Positions 13,239-20,502 of a DNA stretch of 20,764 nt are shown here, piece after piece (within the stretch, counting starts at the first letter, position 1; each line of letters opens with the position of its first letter). Made by a program: the position numbers and the translations under genes. Source of the stretch: JAWWPY01 sp036394075 (GTDB lineage Bacteria; Actinomycetota; Actinomycetes; Streptosporangiales; Streptosporangiaceae); contig DASWFT010000495.1 in assembly GCA_036394075.1 (NCBI GenBank), forward strand, positions 1 through 20,764, written 5' to 3'. Below the pieces are notes generated by a model. It ran no database searches and had not been told where the DNA came from. It was given only the letters and a program-made list of their open reading frames with translations.

Positions 13239-14405
13239 GTGGTTAGCTACCGGCTCGACGAGGAGCAGGAAGCCCTCCGCCAGACGGTCGCCGATTTCGC
13301 CCGCGAGGTTGTGGCGCCGGTGATCAGCGACTACTACGAGCGGGCCGAGTTTCCTTACGCCATCATCGACCGGATGGCGAAGCTTGGCTTGTTCGGGCTG
13401 CCATTCCCGGAGCAGTTCGGCGGCATGGGCGGCGATCACTTCGCGCTTTGCCTCGCCTTGGAGGAACTGGCCAGGATTGATTCCTCGGTGGCCATCACCC
13501 TGGAGGCGGCCGTCGCGCTCGGTGCCATGCCGATTTACCGGTTCGGCTCGGCCGAGCAGCGCCAGCGCTGGCTGCCGGATCTGTGTGCGGGGAACCGCAT
13601 CGCGGCGTTCGGGCTGACCGAGGCGGGCGGAGGGTCTGACATCCCGGGCGGGATGCGCACCACCGCCCGGCTGACCGGCGGAGACTGGGTGATCGACGGC
13701 AGCAAGTCGCTCATCACGAATTCCGGCACCTCGATCACCTCCCTCGTCACCGTCCTGGCGATCACCGGCAGCAGGCCGGACGGGCGCCGGGAGATCTCCT
13801 CCATCATCGTCCCGGCAGGTACCCCCGGGCTCACCGTCGGGCAGGACTATTCCAAGGTTGGCTGGTGTGCCTCGGACACCAGGGAACTCGCCTTCGCGTC
13901 CTGCCGGGTACCCGCCGATCATCTGCTCGGTGAGCGGGGCCGCGGGTACGCCCAGTTCATGCAGATTCTGGACGAGGGCCGGATCGCCATTGCCGCGCTG
14001 GCCGTTGGGCTCGCGCAAGGATGCGTGGACGAATGCCTACGGTATGCCGGCGAGCGGGCGGCATTCGGCCACCGGCTCGGCCACTACCAGGCCATCCAGT
14101 TCAAGCTCGCTGACATGGCGGTGCGGGCCCAGACCGCGAGGCTGGCCTGGTATGACGCCTCCGCGCGGCTCGTGGCCGGGGAGCCGGTCAAGAAGGCCGC
14201 CGCCATCGCCAAGCTGACGGCCTCGAACGCGGCCATGGACAATGCCCGGGATGCCACCCAGATCTTCGGTGGATACGGCTTCATGAACGAGTTCCCCGTG
14301 GCCCGCTTCTACCGCGACGCGAAGGTCCTGGAGATCGGCGAGGGCACCTCCGAGGTGCAGCGCATGATCATAGCCCGGGAGCTCGGCCTCGCTGAGGACA
14401 GCTGA
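13239..14405 (+). CDS. Acyl-CoA dehydrogenase
   Basis: A 388-residue FAD-dependent flavoenzyme introducing the alpha-beta double bond into acyl-CoA and passing electrons to ETF. The three-part ACAD architecture is complete: N-terminal helical domain (LDEEQEALRQTVADFAREVV), middle beta domain with the FAD/substrate motif FGLTEAGGGSDIPG, and C-terminal helical domain with ATQIFGGYGFMNEFPVARFYRD. IGEGTSEVQ puts the catalytic base at Glu368, the medium/short-chain position. The acyl chain length is not decidable. GTG 13239 gives the normal family N-terminus but has no ribosome site. It converges with the substrate-binding lipoprotein gene (9 bp between stops). No other beta-oxidation genes are nearby, so it appears to be a stand-alone gene. 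Confidence 0.95.
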   Translation: MVSYRLDEEQEALRQTVADFAREVVAPVISDYYERAEFPYAIIDRMAKLGLFGLPFPEQFGGMGGDHFALCLALEELARIDSSVAITLEAAVALGAMPIYRFGSAEQRQRWLPDLCAGNRIAAFGLTEAGGGSDIPGGMRTTARLTGGDWVIDGSKSLITNSGTSITSLVTVLAITGSRPDGRREISSIIVPAGTPGLTVGQDYSKVGWCASDTRELAFASCRVPADHLLGERGRGYAQFMQILDEGRIAIAALAVGLAQGCVDECLRYAGERAAFGHRLGHYQAIQFKLADMAVRAQTARLAWYDASARLVAGEPVKKAAAIAKLTASNAAMDNARDATQIFGGYGFMNEFPVARFYRDAKVLEIGEGTSEVQRMIIARELGLAEDS

Positions 14406-14414
14406 CTCGCTGCG

Positions 14415-15455
14415 TCAGTGGAAGATCATGCTTGACACGGTGATCGGCGTGTTGAGCCGGTTGAATTCTGACATCAGGGCGGCGACCCGCTGCAAGCTGC
14501 TTGCCTTCAAGGACGTCGGGTAGACCCCCAGCGTGACCAGGGCTGCGGTCTGGCTCCCCATGTGCTCCTCGCTGGCCAGCACCGCCTGCACCTGGGCCGC
14601 CTGAGCGGCCTGCGCCTGCGCCCTCAACAGCGCTGACCGGAATGCCAGTACGGTGCTCCGGTAGTTGTGGGAGAAGGAACGGAGGGTGAAATAGCCCGTC
14701 AGCGGCATGCTCCCAGTCTTGCCGCTGCAGGAGTCGATCACCTCAGTGGCGCCGAGCTTGGTTTCCGCCTGGTAGATGGTCGGCTCGGTGGCGAGGATGG
14801 CGCTGACCTGGTGACTCTGGAGCGCGCCGAGGAGCTGGCTCGTGGGCATGGCCTTCCAGTGCACGGTCGACGGGTTCACCCCGCTGTCGGTCAGCACCGA
14901 CTGCGTGGCGAGCGTCTCCTCGCTGTAGGGCAAGGTGGTGCTATACGGGATCGCCTGCGGCTCGGGCGTGCCAATGGTCTTGCCCGCGAGTTGCTGGGGG
15001 GTGGTGATCGTGCCGGGCAGCGCGAGTACCTGCATCACGCTGGGCGCTGCGTCGTAGCCATCCGCCACGATGGAGAAGCCCGGGTGATTGGCGGCGTCCT
15101 GCGCGTAGAAGAAGTCCGCATAGTCGCCGACTGCGACGTTGGCGCTGCCGTTGGTCAGCGCCGCGATCTCCTTGCCGACGGAGCTGTAGGTCTGGATGTT
15201 GACGGTGAGGCCGACGTTCGCGAACAAGCCGCTGTGGAGAGCCAGGTACAGCGGCGCGTTATCCACCCCTGGCAGGGCGGCCACGGTTATCGATGACCTG
15301 GTGAGGGCGGCCGTGGTTGATCCGGTGAAGGGCACATGGCAACCGGCCGCGAGGAGGCTCACCGCTACTGTGGCGATCGCGGCCGAGACTGTGCGTGACC
15401 GCCGGGAAGGCCTCCGGCGGGAGACGATCTTGGCGCCAGCCGGACCTGACCTCAT
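14415..15455 (-). CDS. ABC-type substrate-binding lipoprotein (NMT1/SsuA/ThiY-like)
   Basis: A 346-residue lipoprotein with an Arg-rich n-region, hydrophobic h-region and lipobox LLAAGC (Cys39). The mature part matches periplasmic-binding proteins of the NMT1/THI5-SsuA type: ITVAALPGVDNAPLYLALHSGLFANVGLTVN, then VAVGDYADFFYAQ and ALPGTITTPQQLAGKTIGTPE. Such proteins bind nitrate, alkanesulphonates, taurine or thiamine-precursor pyrimidines; the residues visible do not discriminate. It starts at ATG 15455 with a strong AAGGAGG site 4-5 nt upstream. No permease or ATPase gene of an ABC transporter lies within the window, so the protein is an orphan here. It is divergent from the conservon, and its stop is 9 bp from that of the acyl-CoA dehydrogenase. 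Confidence 0.9.
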   Translation of the reverse strand: MRSGPAGAKIVSRRRPSRRSRTVSAAIATVAVSLLAAGCHVPFTGSTTAALTRSSITVAALPGVDNAPLYLALHSGLFANVGLTVNIQTYSSVGKEIAALTNGSANVAVGDYADFFYAQDAANHPGFSIVADGYDAAPSVMQVLALPGTITTPQQLAGKTIGTPEPQAIPYSTTLPYSEETLATQSVLTDSGVNPSTVHWKAMPTSQLLGALQSHQVSAILATEPTIYQAETKLGATEVIDSCSGKTGSMPLTGYFTLRSFSHNYRSTVLAFRSALLRAQAQAAQAAQVQAVLASEEHMGSQTAALVTLGVYPTSLKASSLQRVAALMSEFNRLNTPITVSSMIFH

Positions 15456-15762
15456 GACCCTCCTTGGTAACAGATGCGGGCGGCGAACACGGCCCAGACA
15501 GTTCGGACAGTTAGGACAGAACGGAACACAGCCGTAGCGCCAGAGAGTACCCTACTGGCGTCAAGCTATACAGCAAACGTCACGTTAGAGCTGCTTTCCG
15601 ACGCGATGTAGGTATTGATGCTTGTTAGACGGTTAAGAGGTTAAGATCAACCCTTGACCGCGCCCGCGCGCGGAGCTCGCAGAATCGTCACCCAGGAAAG
15701 GGGTGCGTCATGTCGGTTCCGCCGCTAGTCCTGCGGGCCTGCGGGCCCACCGAAGTCGCTAG
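15456..15762. promoter_or_regulatory. Regulatory region between the substrate-binding lipoprotein and the conservon
   Basis: A 307-bp divergent intergenic region, locally more A/T-rich than the neighbouring genes (about 15560-15655). It contains a short palindrome (AACGT-C-ACGTT, 15576-15586), an 8-bp direct repeat GGTTAAGA in tandem (15631-15646) that could bind an activator, and a TTGACC at 15654-15659 that may be a -35, with no clear -10. The 18-codon leader ORF listed separately lies at its conservon end. Any promoter assignment is tentative. Confidence 0.4.
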
Positions 15763-15766
15763 GTGA
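15710..15766 (+). CDS. 18-codon leader ORF overlapping the conservon kinase start
   Basis: ATG 15710 is preceded by the strongest ribosome site in the region (AGGAAAGGGG, 15694-15703, 6 nt spacing). It encodes an 18-residue peptide (MSVPPLVLRACGPTEVAR) ending in TGA at 15764-15766, which overlaps the GTG of the kinase gene (GTGA). The kinase GTG at 15763 has no good ribosome site of its own, so its translation may depend on ribosomes finishing this leader. The peptide has no known family. An alternative is that it is a chance frame. Confidence 0.4.
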   Translation: MSVPPLVLRACGPTEVAR

Positions 15767-18744
15767 GAGGTACAGACGCCGTGCGGTCCCGCAGCAAGAA
15801 CCCCCGCCGCATACCGCTGACGGCCGGCAACGGGGCATCGGCCCAGGCGTCCGCCGAGGCTGTACCGGACGCCCCGGCGTCCGTGCAGGTCAACGGCCGG
15901 GCCGATGAGGGTGAGCCGGAAAGCGGTCATCAGGCAAGCGCCAGGCACGGCGGAACCGGAGCGCGCCGCGGGCTGAAGAACTGGCGGGTGCGCTCGCGCC
16001 TGGTCCTGCTTATCGCCATCCCCACGCTGACCGCTGTGGTGCTGGGCGGCATCGGCGTCGTGTCATCTGTGACGAGCTACCTCGCGTATCAGCGGGTCGA
16101 GCAACTCGCCAAGCTGAGTACCGACATCACGGTCCTCGCCCAGCGGCTTGAGGACGAGAGGGACCAGACGGTCTACTTCATCGGGCTCGGCGCCAAGGGC
16201 GGCCGCTCCGATTCCCTGTCATCCCCCACCAAGTCGCTGCAGACCCAGGCCGCACTGGCCGTGGTCACGGGGCAGTACACCGACGCGGACCGGTCGGCCT
16301 CGGTGGTCAGCAACGAGCTCAGGCAGATCGGCGGTTCCTTCTCCACGCAGGCCCAGGAACAGGCGGCCACCTCGCTGACTATGCTGTCGGGGCTGTCAGC
16401 ATTGCGCAATGCCGCTGTCTCCACCCAGATGCCACCGCTTGTCGTTATGCAGAAGTACACCCAGCTGATCCAAGATCTGCAGGCCCTGGAGGATGAGACG
16501 TCGCAAGGATCCAGCGATGCGACGCTGTCCCAGACCGTCCGGGTGCTCGGGCTCGTGTCGAGGATGAAGGAAGAGGCCTCGCAGCAGCGCGCGATCCTCA
16601 CCGGGTCGCTGCTGCAGGGCCAGATGACCGCGGGCGAGCTGGCCGCGCTCAACGCCGCGCTCGCGGACCAGCAGGGCAACCTGCAGGCGTTCAACACATC
16701 CTCGACCGTGGACCAGCGTCAGCTCTGGCAAAACAGCGTGTCCTCTTCGTTCGTCTACCAGGCGAATTCCGAAGAATTGCAGGCGATCTCCACCGCGCAG
16801 GCCAACAACAACTCACTGGCGACCGACTCCGCGAGCGCGGACGACTGGTACGGCGCCATGAAGAACGAGATCAACTTCCAGATGGGCTCGGTCGAGCGGA
16901 CCCTGGGCTCGCGGGTGAAGGCGCGCGCTGACTCGCTGCGCACCCAGGCGCTCATCACGTCTGGCGCGGTCGGCCTCGCGGTCCTGCTCGTGCTGGCGCT
17001 GGCGCTGGCGCTGACCGTCGTGGTGGGCCGGTCCATGGTCCGCCCGTTGCGGCGGCTGCGCGCTGGTGCCCTCGAAGTGGCTGGAGTGCGGCTGCCCGAG
17101 ATGGTGCGCCGGATGAGCGAGACCGACGGTGCCGGAGTCCCGGTCGAGGTCGAGCCCATCGACGTGGACTCGTCTGACGAGATCGGTGAGGTCGCGCGGG
17201 CGTTCGACCAGGTGCACCGAGAGGCACTGCGGCTCGCCGCCAACGAGGCAGCGCTCCGCGGGAACGTCAACGCGATGTTCGTGAACCTCTCACGCCGCAG
17301 TCAGTCCCTGGTGGAACGGCAGATCAGGCTGATCGACGACCTGGAGCAAGGTGAGCAGGACGCGGAGCGCCTGTCGAACCTGTTCCAGATGGACCATCTC
17401 GCTACCCGTATGCGCCGCAACTCCGAGAACCTGCTGGTGCTCGCCGGTCACGACGCCTCCCGGCGATGGAACCAGCCGGTCGCACTGGTGGACGTGCTTC
17501 GCGCGGCCGTGTCCGAGATCGAGCAGTATGAGCGGGTCTCGCTGAACGTGCAGCCGGGCATCGCGGTACGCGGGCCGGCCGTGAACGACGTGGTGCACCT
17601 GATCGCCGAGCTCGCGGAGAACGCCACCTCCTTCTCCTCTGCGGAAACGCCGGTCGCCGTCTCCGGTCACCTGCTGAACAGCGGGGGAGTGCTGCTCGAC
17701 ATCTCCGACCAGGGGGTTGGCATGGGGGCCGAGGAGATGGCCCACGCCAACTGGCGGCTGGACAACCCCCCCGTGGTGGATGTCGCGGTTTCCAGGCGCA
17801 TGGGGCTCTTCGTCGTCGCGCGGCTCGCGGCCCGGCACGGGATCAGAGTGCGACTGCGCCCCGCGCCGACCGGTGGGCTGACCGCCCTGGTGTGGCTGCC
17901 GGATGAGGTGGTTACCCATGAGATGAGCGGCTTGTCACCAGGGATCCGCCGTTTCGAGCGGAACACGCCGGGCAGCGTGGAGCTTCCCTCCACCGTGGGC
18001 CCGTTCGCCTCGGAGTGGTCGGCCGGCGACCGGACGGCGGCCGAGCAGGCGGTCACCGCCGCGCGGGCGCCACGGTTTACGCCGCTGCGAGCGGAGAACG
18101 GTGACGGGGCCGCGACCGCGGGCTACCCGCAGGCGACCCCTTCATGGGAGAGCAACCCCCCGACCAGCCCGATACCGTCGGTGCCGAGCACCGGGCCGCT
18201 GCCTGTGTTCGGCGCGCCGGTGAATGGTGACGTGGATGAGCAGTTGCGGCCGGCCAGCCGCCCGGACGTGTCGTTCGGCGCCGAAACCAGCCAGCCGAGG
18301 CGTGAAGTCGTGGTGCCTCCGGCGGCGGACCCCGGCCAGGGCAACCGGCTGCCCATCTTCGAGTCGGTGGAATCGGACTGGTTCCGCCGGGGCAAGCACA
18401 GCGCGGATGGAGTCGGCTCCGCCTCCAGCTCCGGTTCGGTGGAGAGCGTGCCCAGCTGGACTTCTTCGGCGGGGGACGAAGGGTGGCGGGCGGCGGAAGC
18501 CGTGCACACGCCCACCTCCGGTGGCGTGACAATGTCTGGGCTCCCGAAGCGGGTTCCGAAGGCCAATCTTGTTCCTGGTACCGCGGGAAGCGGGAGCGGC
18601 GACGCGACGTCCGCGCCTCCCGCCATCCGGTCGGCCTCGGTGACCAGAGATCGGTTCGCCAGCTTCCAGCGAGGTGTCCGGGAAGGCCGTGCCGCTCTTC
18701 GCGGCGATGACGACTCCGGCGGTGAGGACGACGGTGTTTCATGA
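15763..18744 (+). CDS. cvnA: Conservon sensor histidine kinase (nitrate/nitrite-sensing domain, HAMP, HATPase)
   Basis: A 993-residue membrane sensor, first component of a Cvn conservon. Domain order: basic/low-complexity N-terminus (1-75), TM1 (about 79-103), extracellular NIT (nitrate/nitrite-sensing) domain (about 104-395), TM2 (about 396-422), HAMP (about 423-490), coiled-coil dimerisation region with MDHLATRMRRNSENLLVL (H545), and an ATPase domain with N-box HLIAELAENATSF, G1 DISDQGVGM and G2 GLFVVARLAARHGI. A roughly 260-residue Pro/Ser/Gly-rich, probably disordered tail follows. The start is GTG 15763, favoured by its overlap with the leader ORF; GTG 15781, with AGAGG upstream, is the alternative. 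No response regulator follows, as usual for conservons, where signalling passes to the adjacent roadblock, DUF742 and GTPase proteins. Autokinase activity is not certain. Confidence 0.94.
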   Translation: MRGTDAVRSRSKNPRRIPLTAGNGASAQASAEAVPDAPASVQVNGRADEGEPESGHQASARHGGTGARRGLKNWRVRSRLVLLIAIPTLTAVVLGGIGVVSSVTSYLAYQRVEQLAKLSTDITVLAQRLEDERDQTVYFIGLGAKGGRSDSLSSPTKSLQTQAALAVVTGQYTDADRSASVVSNELRQIGGSFSTQAQEQAATSLTMLSGLSALRNAAVSTQMPPLVVMQKYTQLIQDLQALEDETSQGSSDATLSQTVRVLGLVSRMKEEASQQRAILTGSLLQGQMTAGELAALNAALADQQGNLQAFNTSSTVDQRQLWQNSVSSSFVYQANSEELQAISTAQANNNSLATDSASADDWYGAMKNEINFQMGSVERTLGSRVKARADSLRTQALITSGAVGLAVLLVLALALALTVVVGRSMVRPLRRLRAGALEVAGVRLPEMVRRMSETDGAGVPVEVEPIDVDSSDEIGEVARAFDQVHREALRLAANEAALRGNVNAMFVNLSRRSQSLVERQIRLIDDLEQGEQDAERLSNLFQMDHLATRMRRNSENLLVLAGHDASRRWNQPVALVDVLRAAVSEIEQYERVSLNVQPGIAVRGPAVNDVVHLIAELAENATSFSSAETPVAVSGHLLNSGGVLLDISDQGVGMGAEEMAHANWRLDNPPVVDVAVSRRMGLFVVARLAARHGIRVRLRPAPTGGLTALVWLPDEVVTHEMSGLSPGIRRFERNTPGSVELPSTVGPFASEWSAGDRTAAEQAVTAARAPRFTPLRAENGDGAATAGYPQATPSWESNPPTSPIPSVPSTGPLPVFGAPVNGDVDEQLRPASRPDVSFGAETSQPRREVVVPPAADPGQGNRLPIFESVESDWFRRGKHSADGVGSASSSGSVESVPSWTSSAGDEGWRAAEAVHTPTSGGVTMSGLPKRVPKANLVPGTAGSGSGDATSAPPAIRSASVTRDRFASFQRGVREGRAALRGDDDSGGEDDGVS

Positions 18745-18813
18745 GAGGTGGGGTGGCGGTGCCGCCGCTATCATCGAGATTTTCATGCTGAGGCCGCCGA
18801 GAAAGGAGGGGTC

Positions 18814-19233
18814 GTGAGCCTAACTCGTCCGGTCCAGGATCTGAACTGGCTGATCACGAACTTCGTCGAACGGGTTCCATCTGTCGCGCATGCGATCGTC
18901 GTCTCGTCAGACGGCCTGCCGCTGGCGTATTCGAATGGCTTCCCCGCCGACCGTGTGGATCAGCTGGCCGCCGTCACCTCGGGCCTGACCAGCCTGACGC
19001 AAGGTGCGGCGCGGGTGTTCGAAGGTGGCCCGGTCACGCAGACTGTGGTGGAGATGGAGCGTGGACTTCTGCTCGTGATGGCGATCAGCGACGGGTCAAG
19101 CCTGGCGGTGCTCGCATCCTCTGACTGCGATATGGGCCTTGTGGCATATGAGATGGCGTTGCTCGTCGAGCGGGTCGGGCGCGCCTTGACACCGGATATG
19201 CGTGGCGGGTTTCGGCCGAAGGATGGCAGATAG
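18814..19233 (+). CDS. cvnB: Roadblock/LC7 domain protein of the conservon
   Basis: A 139-residue cytoplasmic roadblock/LC7 protein. The family pattern is VQDLNWLITNFVERVPSVAHAIVVSSDGLPLAYS, then VDQLAAVTSGLTSLTQGAARVFEGG and ERGLLLVMAISDGSSLAVLA. Roadblock proteins dimerise and regulate small GTPases; in conservons this one is proposed to bridge the kinase and the GTPase (family knowledge). The start GTG 18814 is chosen over an upstream start at 18748 because AAAGGAGGGG (18802-18810) precedes it and the product then has the family's usual length and N-terminus. It lies 69 bp after the kinase stop and 16 bp before the DUF742 gene. Confidence 0.95.
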   Translation: MSLTRPVQDLNWLITNFVERVPSVAHAIVVSSDGLPLAYSNGFPADRVDQLAAVTSGLTSLTQGAARVFEGGPVTQTVVEMERGLLLVMAISDGSSLAVLASSDCDMGLVAYEMALLVERVGRALTPDMRGGFRPKDGR

Positions 19234-19249
19234 GTGACAGGAGACACCG

Positions 19250-19675
19250 GTGTCCGGCCCAGGCCGGGATGACTGGTCGGCGGCCGGAGGAAGACGTCCG
19301 GTCGGCGGTGGCAGGCGCCCACGTGGCGTTGACGGTGCCGGGAGCGGGCTAGTCCGGCCATATGCGGTAACCGGCGGCCGTACCAAGCCCCGGTATCAGC
19401 TCCAGATCGAGGCGATGGTGGCTGCTTCTCATTATGAGGCTCGCGACCTTTCGACTCTTAGTCCGGAGTGTCAGGCCATCCTGGGATTCTGCCGTGACTG
19501 GCGTTCAGTGGCAGAGATATCTGCTGTACTCAGGATGCCCTTGGGCGTAGCGCGTGTGCTAGTCGCTGACATGGCGGTGGAGGGGCTAGTCAGGGTGCAC
19601 CAGATCGACCACGCGCACGGCCGTCCGGATCTTAACCTGCTCGAAAGGGTGCTCAGTGGACTTCGCAAGCTCTAG
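19250..19675 (+). CDS. cvnC: DUF742 protein of the conservon
   Basis: A 141-residue DUF742 protein. The signature is LVRPYAVTGGRTKPRYQLQIEAMV, followed by a winged-helix-like region (SPECQAILGFCRDWRSVAEISAVLRMPLGVARVLVADMAVEGLVRVH). The fold suggests a DNA- or protein-interaction helix-turn-helix, but conservon DUF742 proteins are thought to work in the membrane-proximal signalling complex. The first 30 residues are Gly/Arg-rich and variable. GTG 19250 has AGGAG 6 nt upstream. Its 3' end overlaps the GTPase gene by 20 bp, indicating coupled translation. Confidence 0.94.
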   Translation: MSGPGRDDWSAAGGRRPVGGGRRPRGVDGAGSGLVRPYAVTGGRTKPRYQLQIEAMVAASHYEARDLSTLSPECQAILGFCRDWRSVAEISAVLRMPLGVARVLVADMAVEGLVRVHQIDHAHGRPDLNLLERVLSGLRKL

Positions 19676-20255
19676 GCCCGCGCCGGGCAACGCGGGGGAG
19701 ACCGCCATGACGTCGGTCAAGATCGTCGTGGCTGGTGGCTTTGGCGTGGGCAAGACCACTTTTGTCGGGTCGGTGTCGGAGATCACCCCGCTCACAACCG
19801 AGGCGGTCATGACGTCGGCCAGCGCCGGGGTCGACGACCTGTCGCATGTGCCGGACAAGACCACGACCACGGTCGCCATGGACTTCGGCCGGGTGACCCT
19901 GGACGCTGGGCTGATCCTCTATCTGTTCGGCACGCCGGGCCAGCACCGTTTCTGGTTCATGTGGGATGACCTCATCCAGGGTGCGATCGGCGCCGTTGTC
20001 CTGGTGGACACCAGGCGGCTGGCCGACTCCTTCCCCGCCGTCGACTACTTCGAGACAGCCGGCCTGCCCTTCATCGTGGCTGTCAACGGCTTCCACGGCG
20101 AGTTCCCGCACAGCGTCCAGGATGTCCAGGAGGCCCTGTCGGTCAGCCCGAACGTGCCTGTCGTCGAGTGCGACGCGCGGGGCAGGAAGTCGACCAAGGC
20201 GACACTCATCTCTCTAGTGGAGCACGCTATGGCGATGCAGTTGAGCCCCAGGTAG
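19656..20255 (+). CDS. cvnD: Conservon GTP-binding protein (Ras-like small GTPase)
   Basis: A 199-residue small GTPase, the output component of the conservon. The P-loop GGFGVGKTT (about residues 27-35), the switch region TTTTVAMDFG, G3-like YLFGTPGQHRFW and the degenerate G4 AVNGF are typical of CvnD proteins. G4 lacks the canonical NKxD, which is normal for this group. GTG 19656 (VDFASSRPAP) overlaps the end of the DUF742 gene and has AAAGGG 6 nt upstream; ATG 19707 is an alternative that would trim 17 residues but leave the fold intact. No cytochrome P450 gene (the optional fifth conservon member) follows; a tRNA gene comes next. Confidence 0.96.
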   Translation: MDFASSRPAPGNAGETAMTSVKIVVAGGFGVGKTTFVGSVSEITPLTTEAVMTSASAGVDDLSHVPDKTTTTVAMDFGRVTLDAGLILYLFGTPGQHRFWFMWDDLIQGAIGAVVLVDTRRLADSFPAVDYFETAGLPFIVAVNGFHGEFPHSVQDVQEALSVSPNVPVVECDARGRKSTKATLISLVEHAMAMQLSPR

Positions 20256-20323
20256 CGTGACGAGCCTGGCGGGCCGGCAGCCCCCGGCGGGTAACGTTCT
20301 GCGGTAATCTTCACGCGGCGCGG

Positions 20324-20397
20324 GGGGCGGTAGCTCAGCCGGTCAGAGCAGCGGACTCATAATCCGTCGGTCGTGGGTTCGAGCCCCACCCGCCCCA
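20324..20397 (+). tRNA. tRNA-Met (anticodon CAT)
   Basis: A complete cloverleaf. The acceptor stem is 20324-20330 (GGGGCGG) with 20390-20396 (CCGCCCC). The D-stem is GCTC/GAGC. The anticodon stem is 20351-20355 with 20363-20367, loop CTCATAA, anticodon CAT at 20358-20360. The T-stem is GTGGG/CCCAC, loop TTCGAGC. The discriminator A is 20397, and CCA is not encoded (CCG follows). CAT could also be a lysidine-modified Ile isoacceptor, but the sequence resembles actinobacterial elongator tRNA-Met. It lies 68 bp downstream of the conservon, and a recombinase gene follows it. Confidence 0.93.
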
Positions 20398-20502
20398 CCG
20401 ACCGAGTCTGACCTCGGCTTTCGTGGCTGCTGTCAGCATGGTCGATCCTTCTGGTTGCAGTTCCGTTTTGGTCGGCTTCCGGTCCCTGCCGGAAGCCGAC
20501 CG
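20398..20502. other. Junction between tRNA-Met and recombinase, likely att region
   Basis: A 105-bp spacer with no gene. The integration core is expected to overlap the 3' half of tRNA-Met (T-arm and acceptor), with the element starting just after. The other att copy is not in the window, so the boundary cannot be fixed. The stem-loop at 20471-20500 is inside this interval. Confidence 0.45.
20471..20500. terminator. Perfect 12-bp stem-loop directly after the recombinase stop
   Basis: The arms are 20471-20482 (GTCGGCTTCCGG) and 20489-20500 (CCGGAAGCCGAC), with a 6-nt loop. It begins 2 bp after the recombinase TAG (minus strand), so it is well placed to end that transcript and to insulate it from the tRNA gene. 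There is no U-tract on either strand, so if it terminates it does so as an actinobacterial-style hairpin. It could instead be an accessory integrase-binding site. Confidence 0.55.

Noticed and set aside
18741..18791. 16-codon ORF starting with ATGA overlap at the cvnA stop and ending before the cvnB ribosome site
   Set aside because: It has no convincing ribosome site, no family and very short length. One overlap alone is weak evidence, so I did not list it as a gene.
20281..20323. tRNA promoter using TAATCT at 20305-20310 as -10
   Set aside because: The -10-like hexamer has no -35 partner at a workable distance; transcription from the conservon promoter is equally possible.
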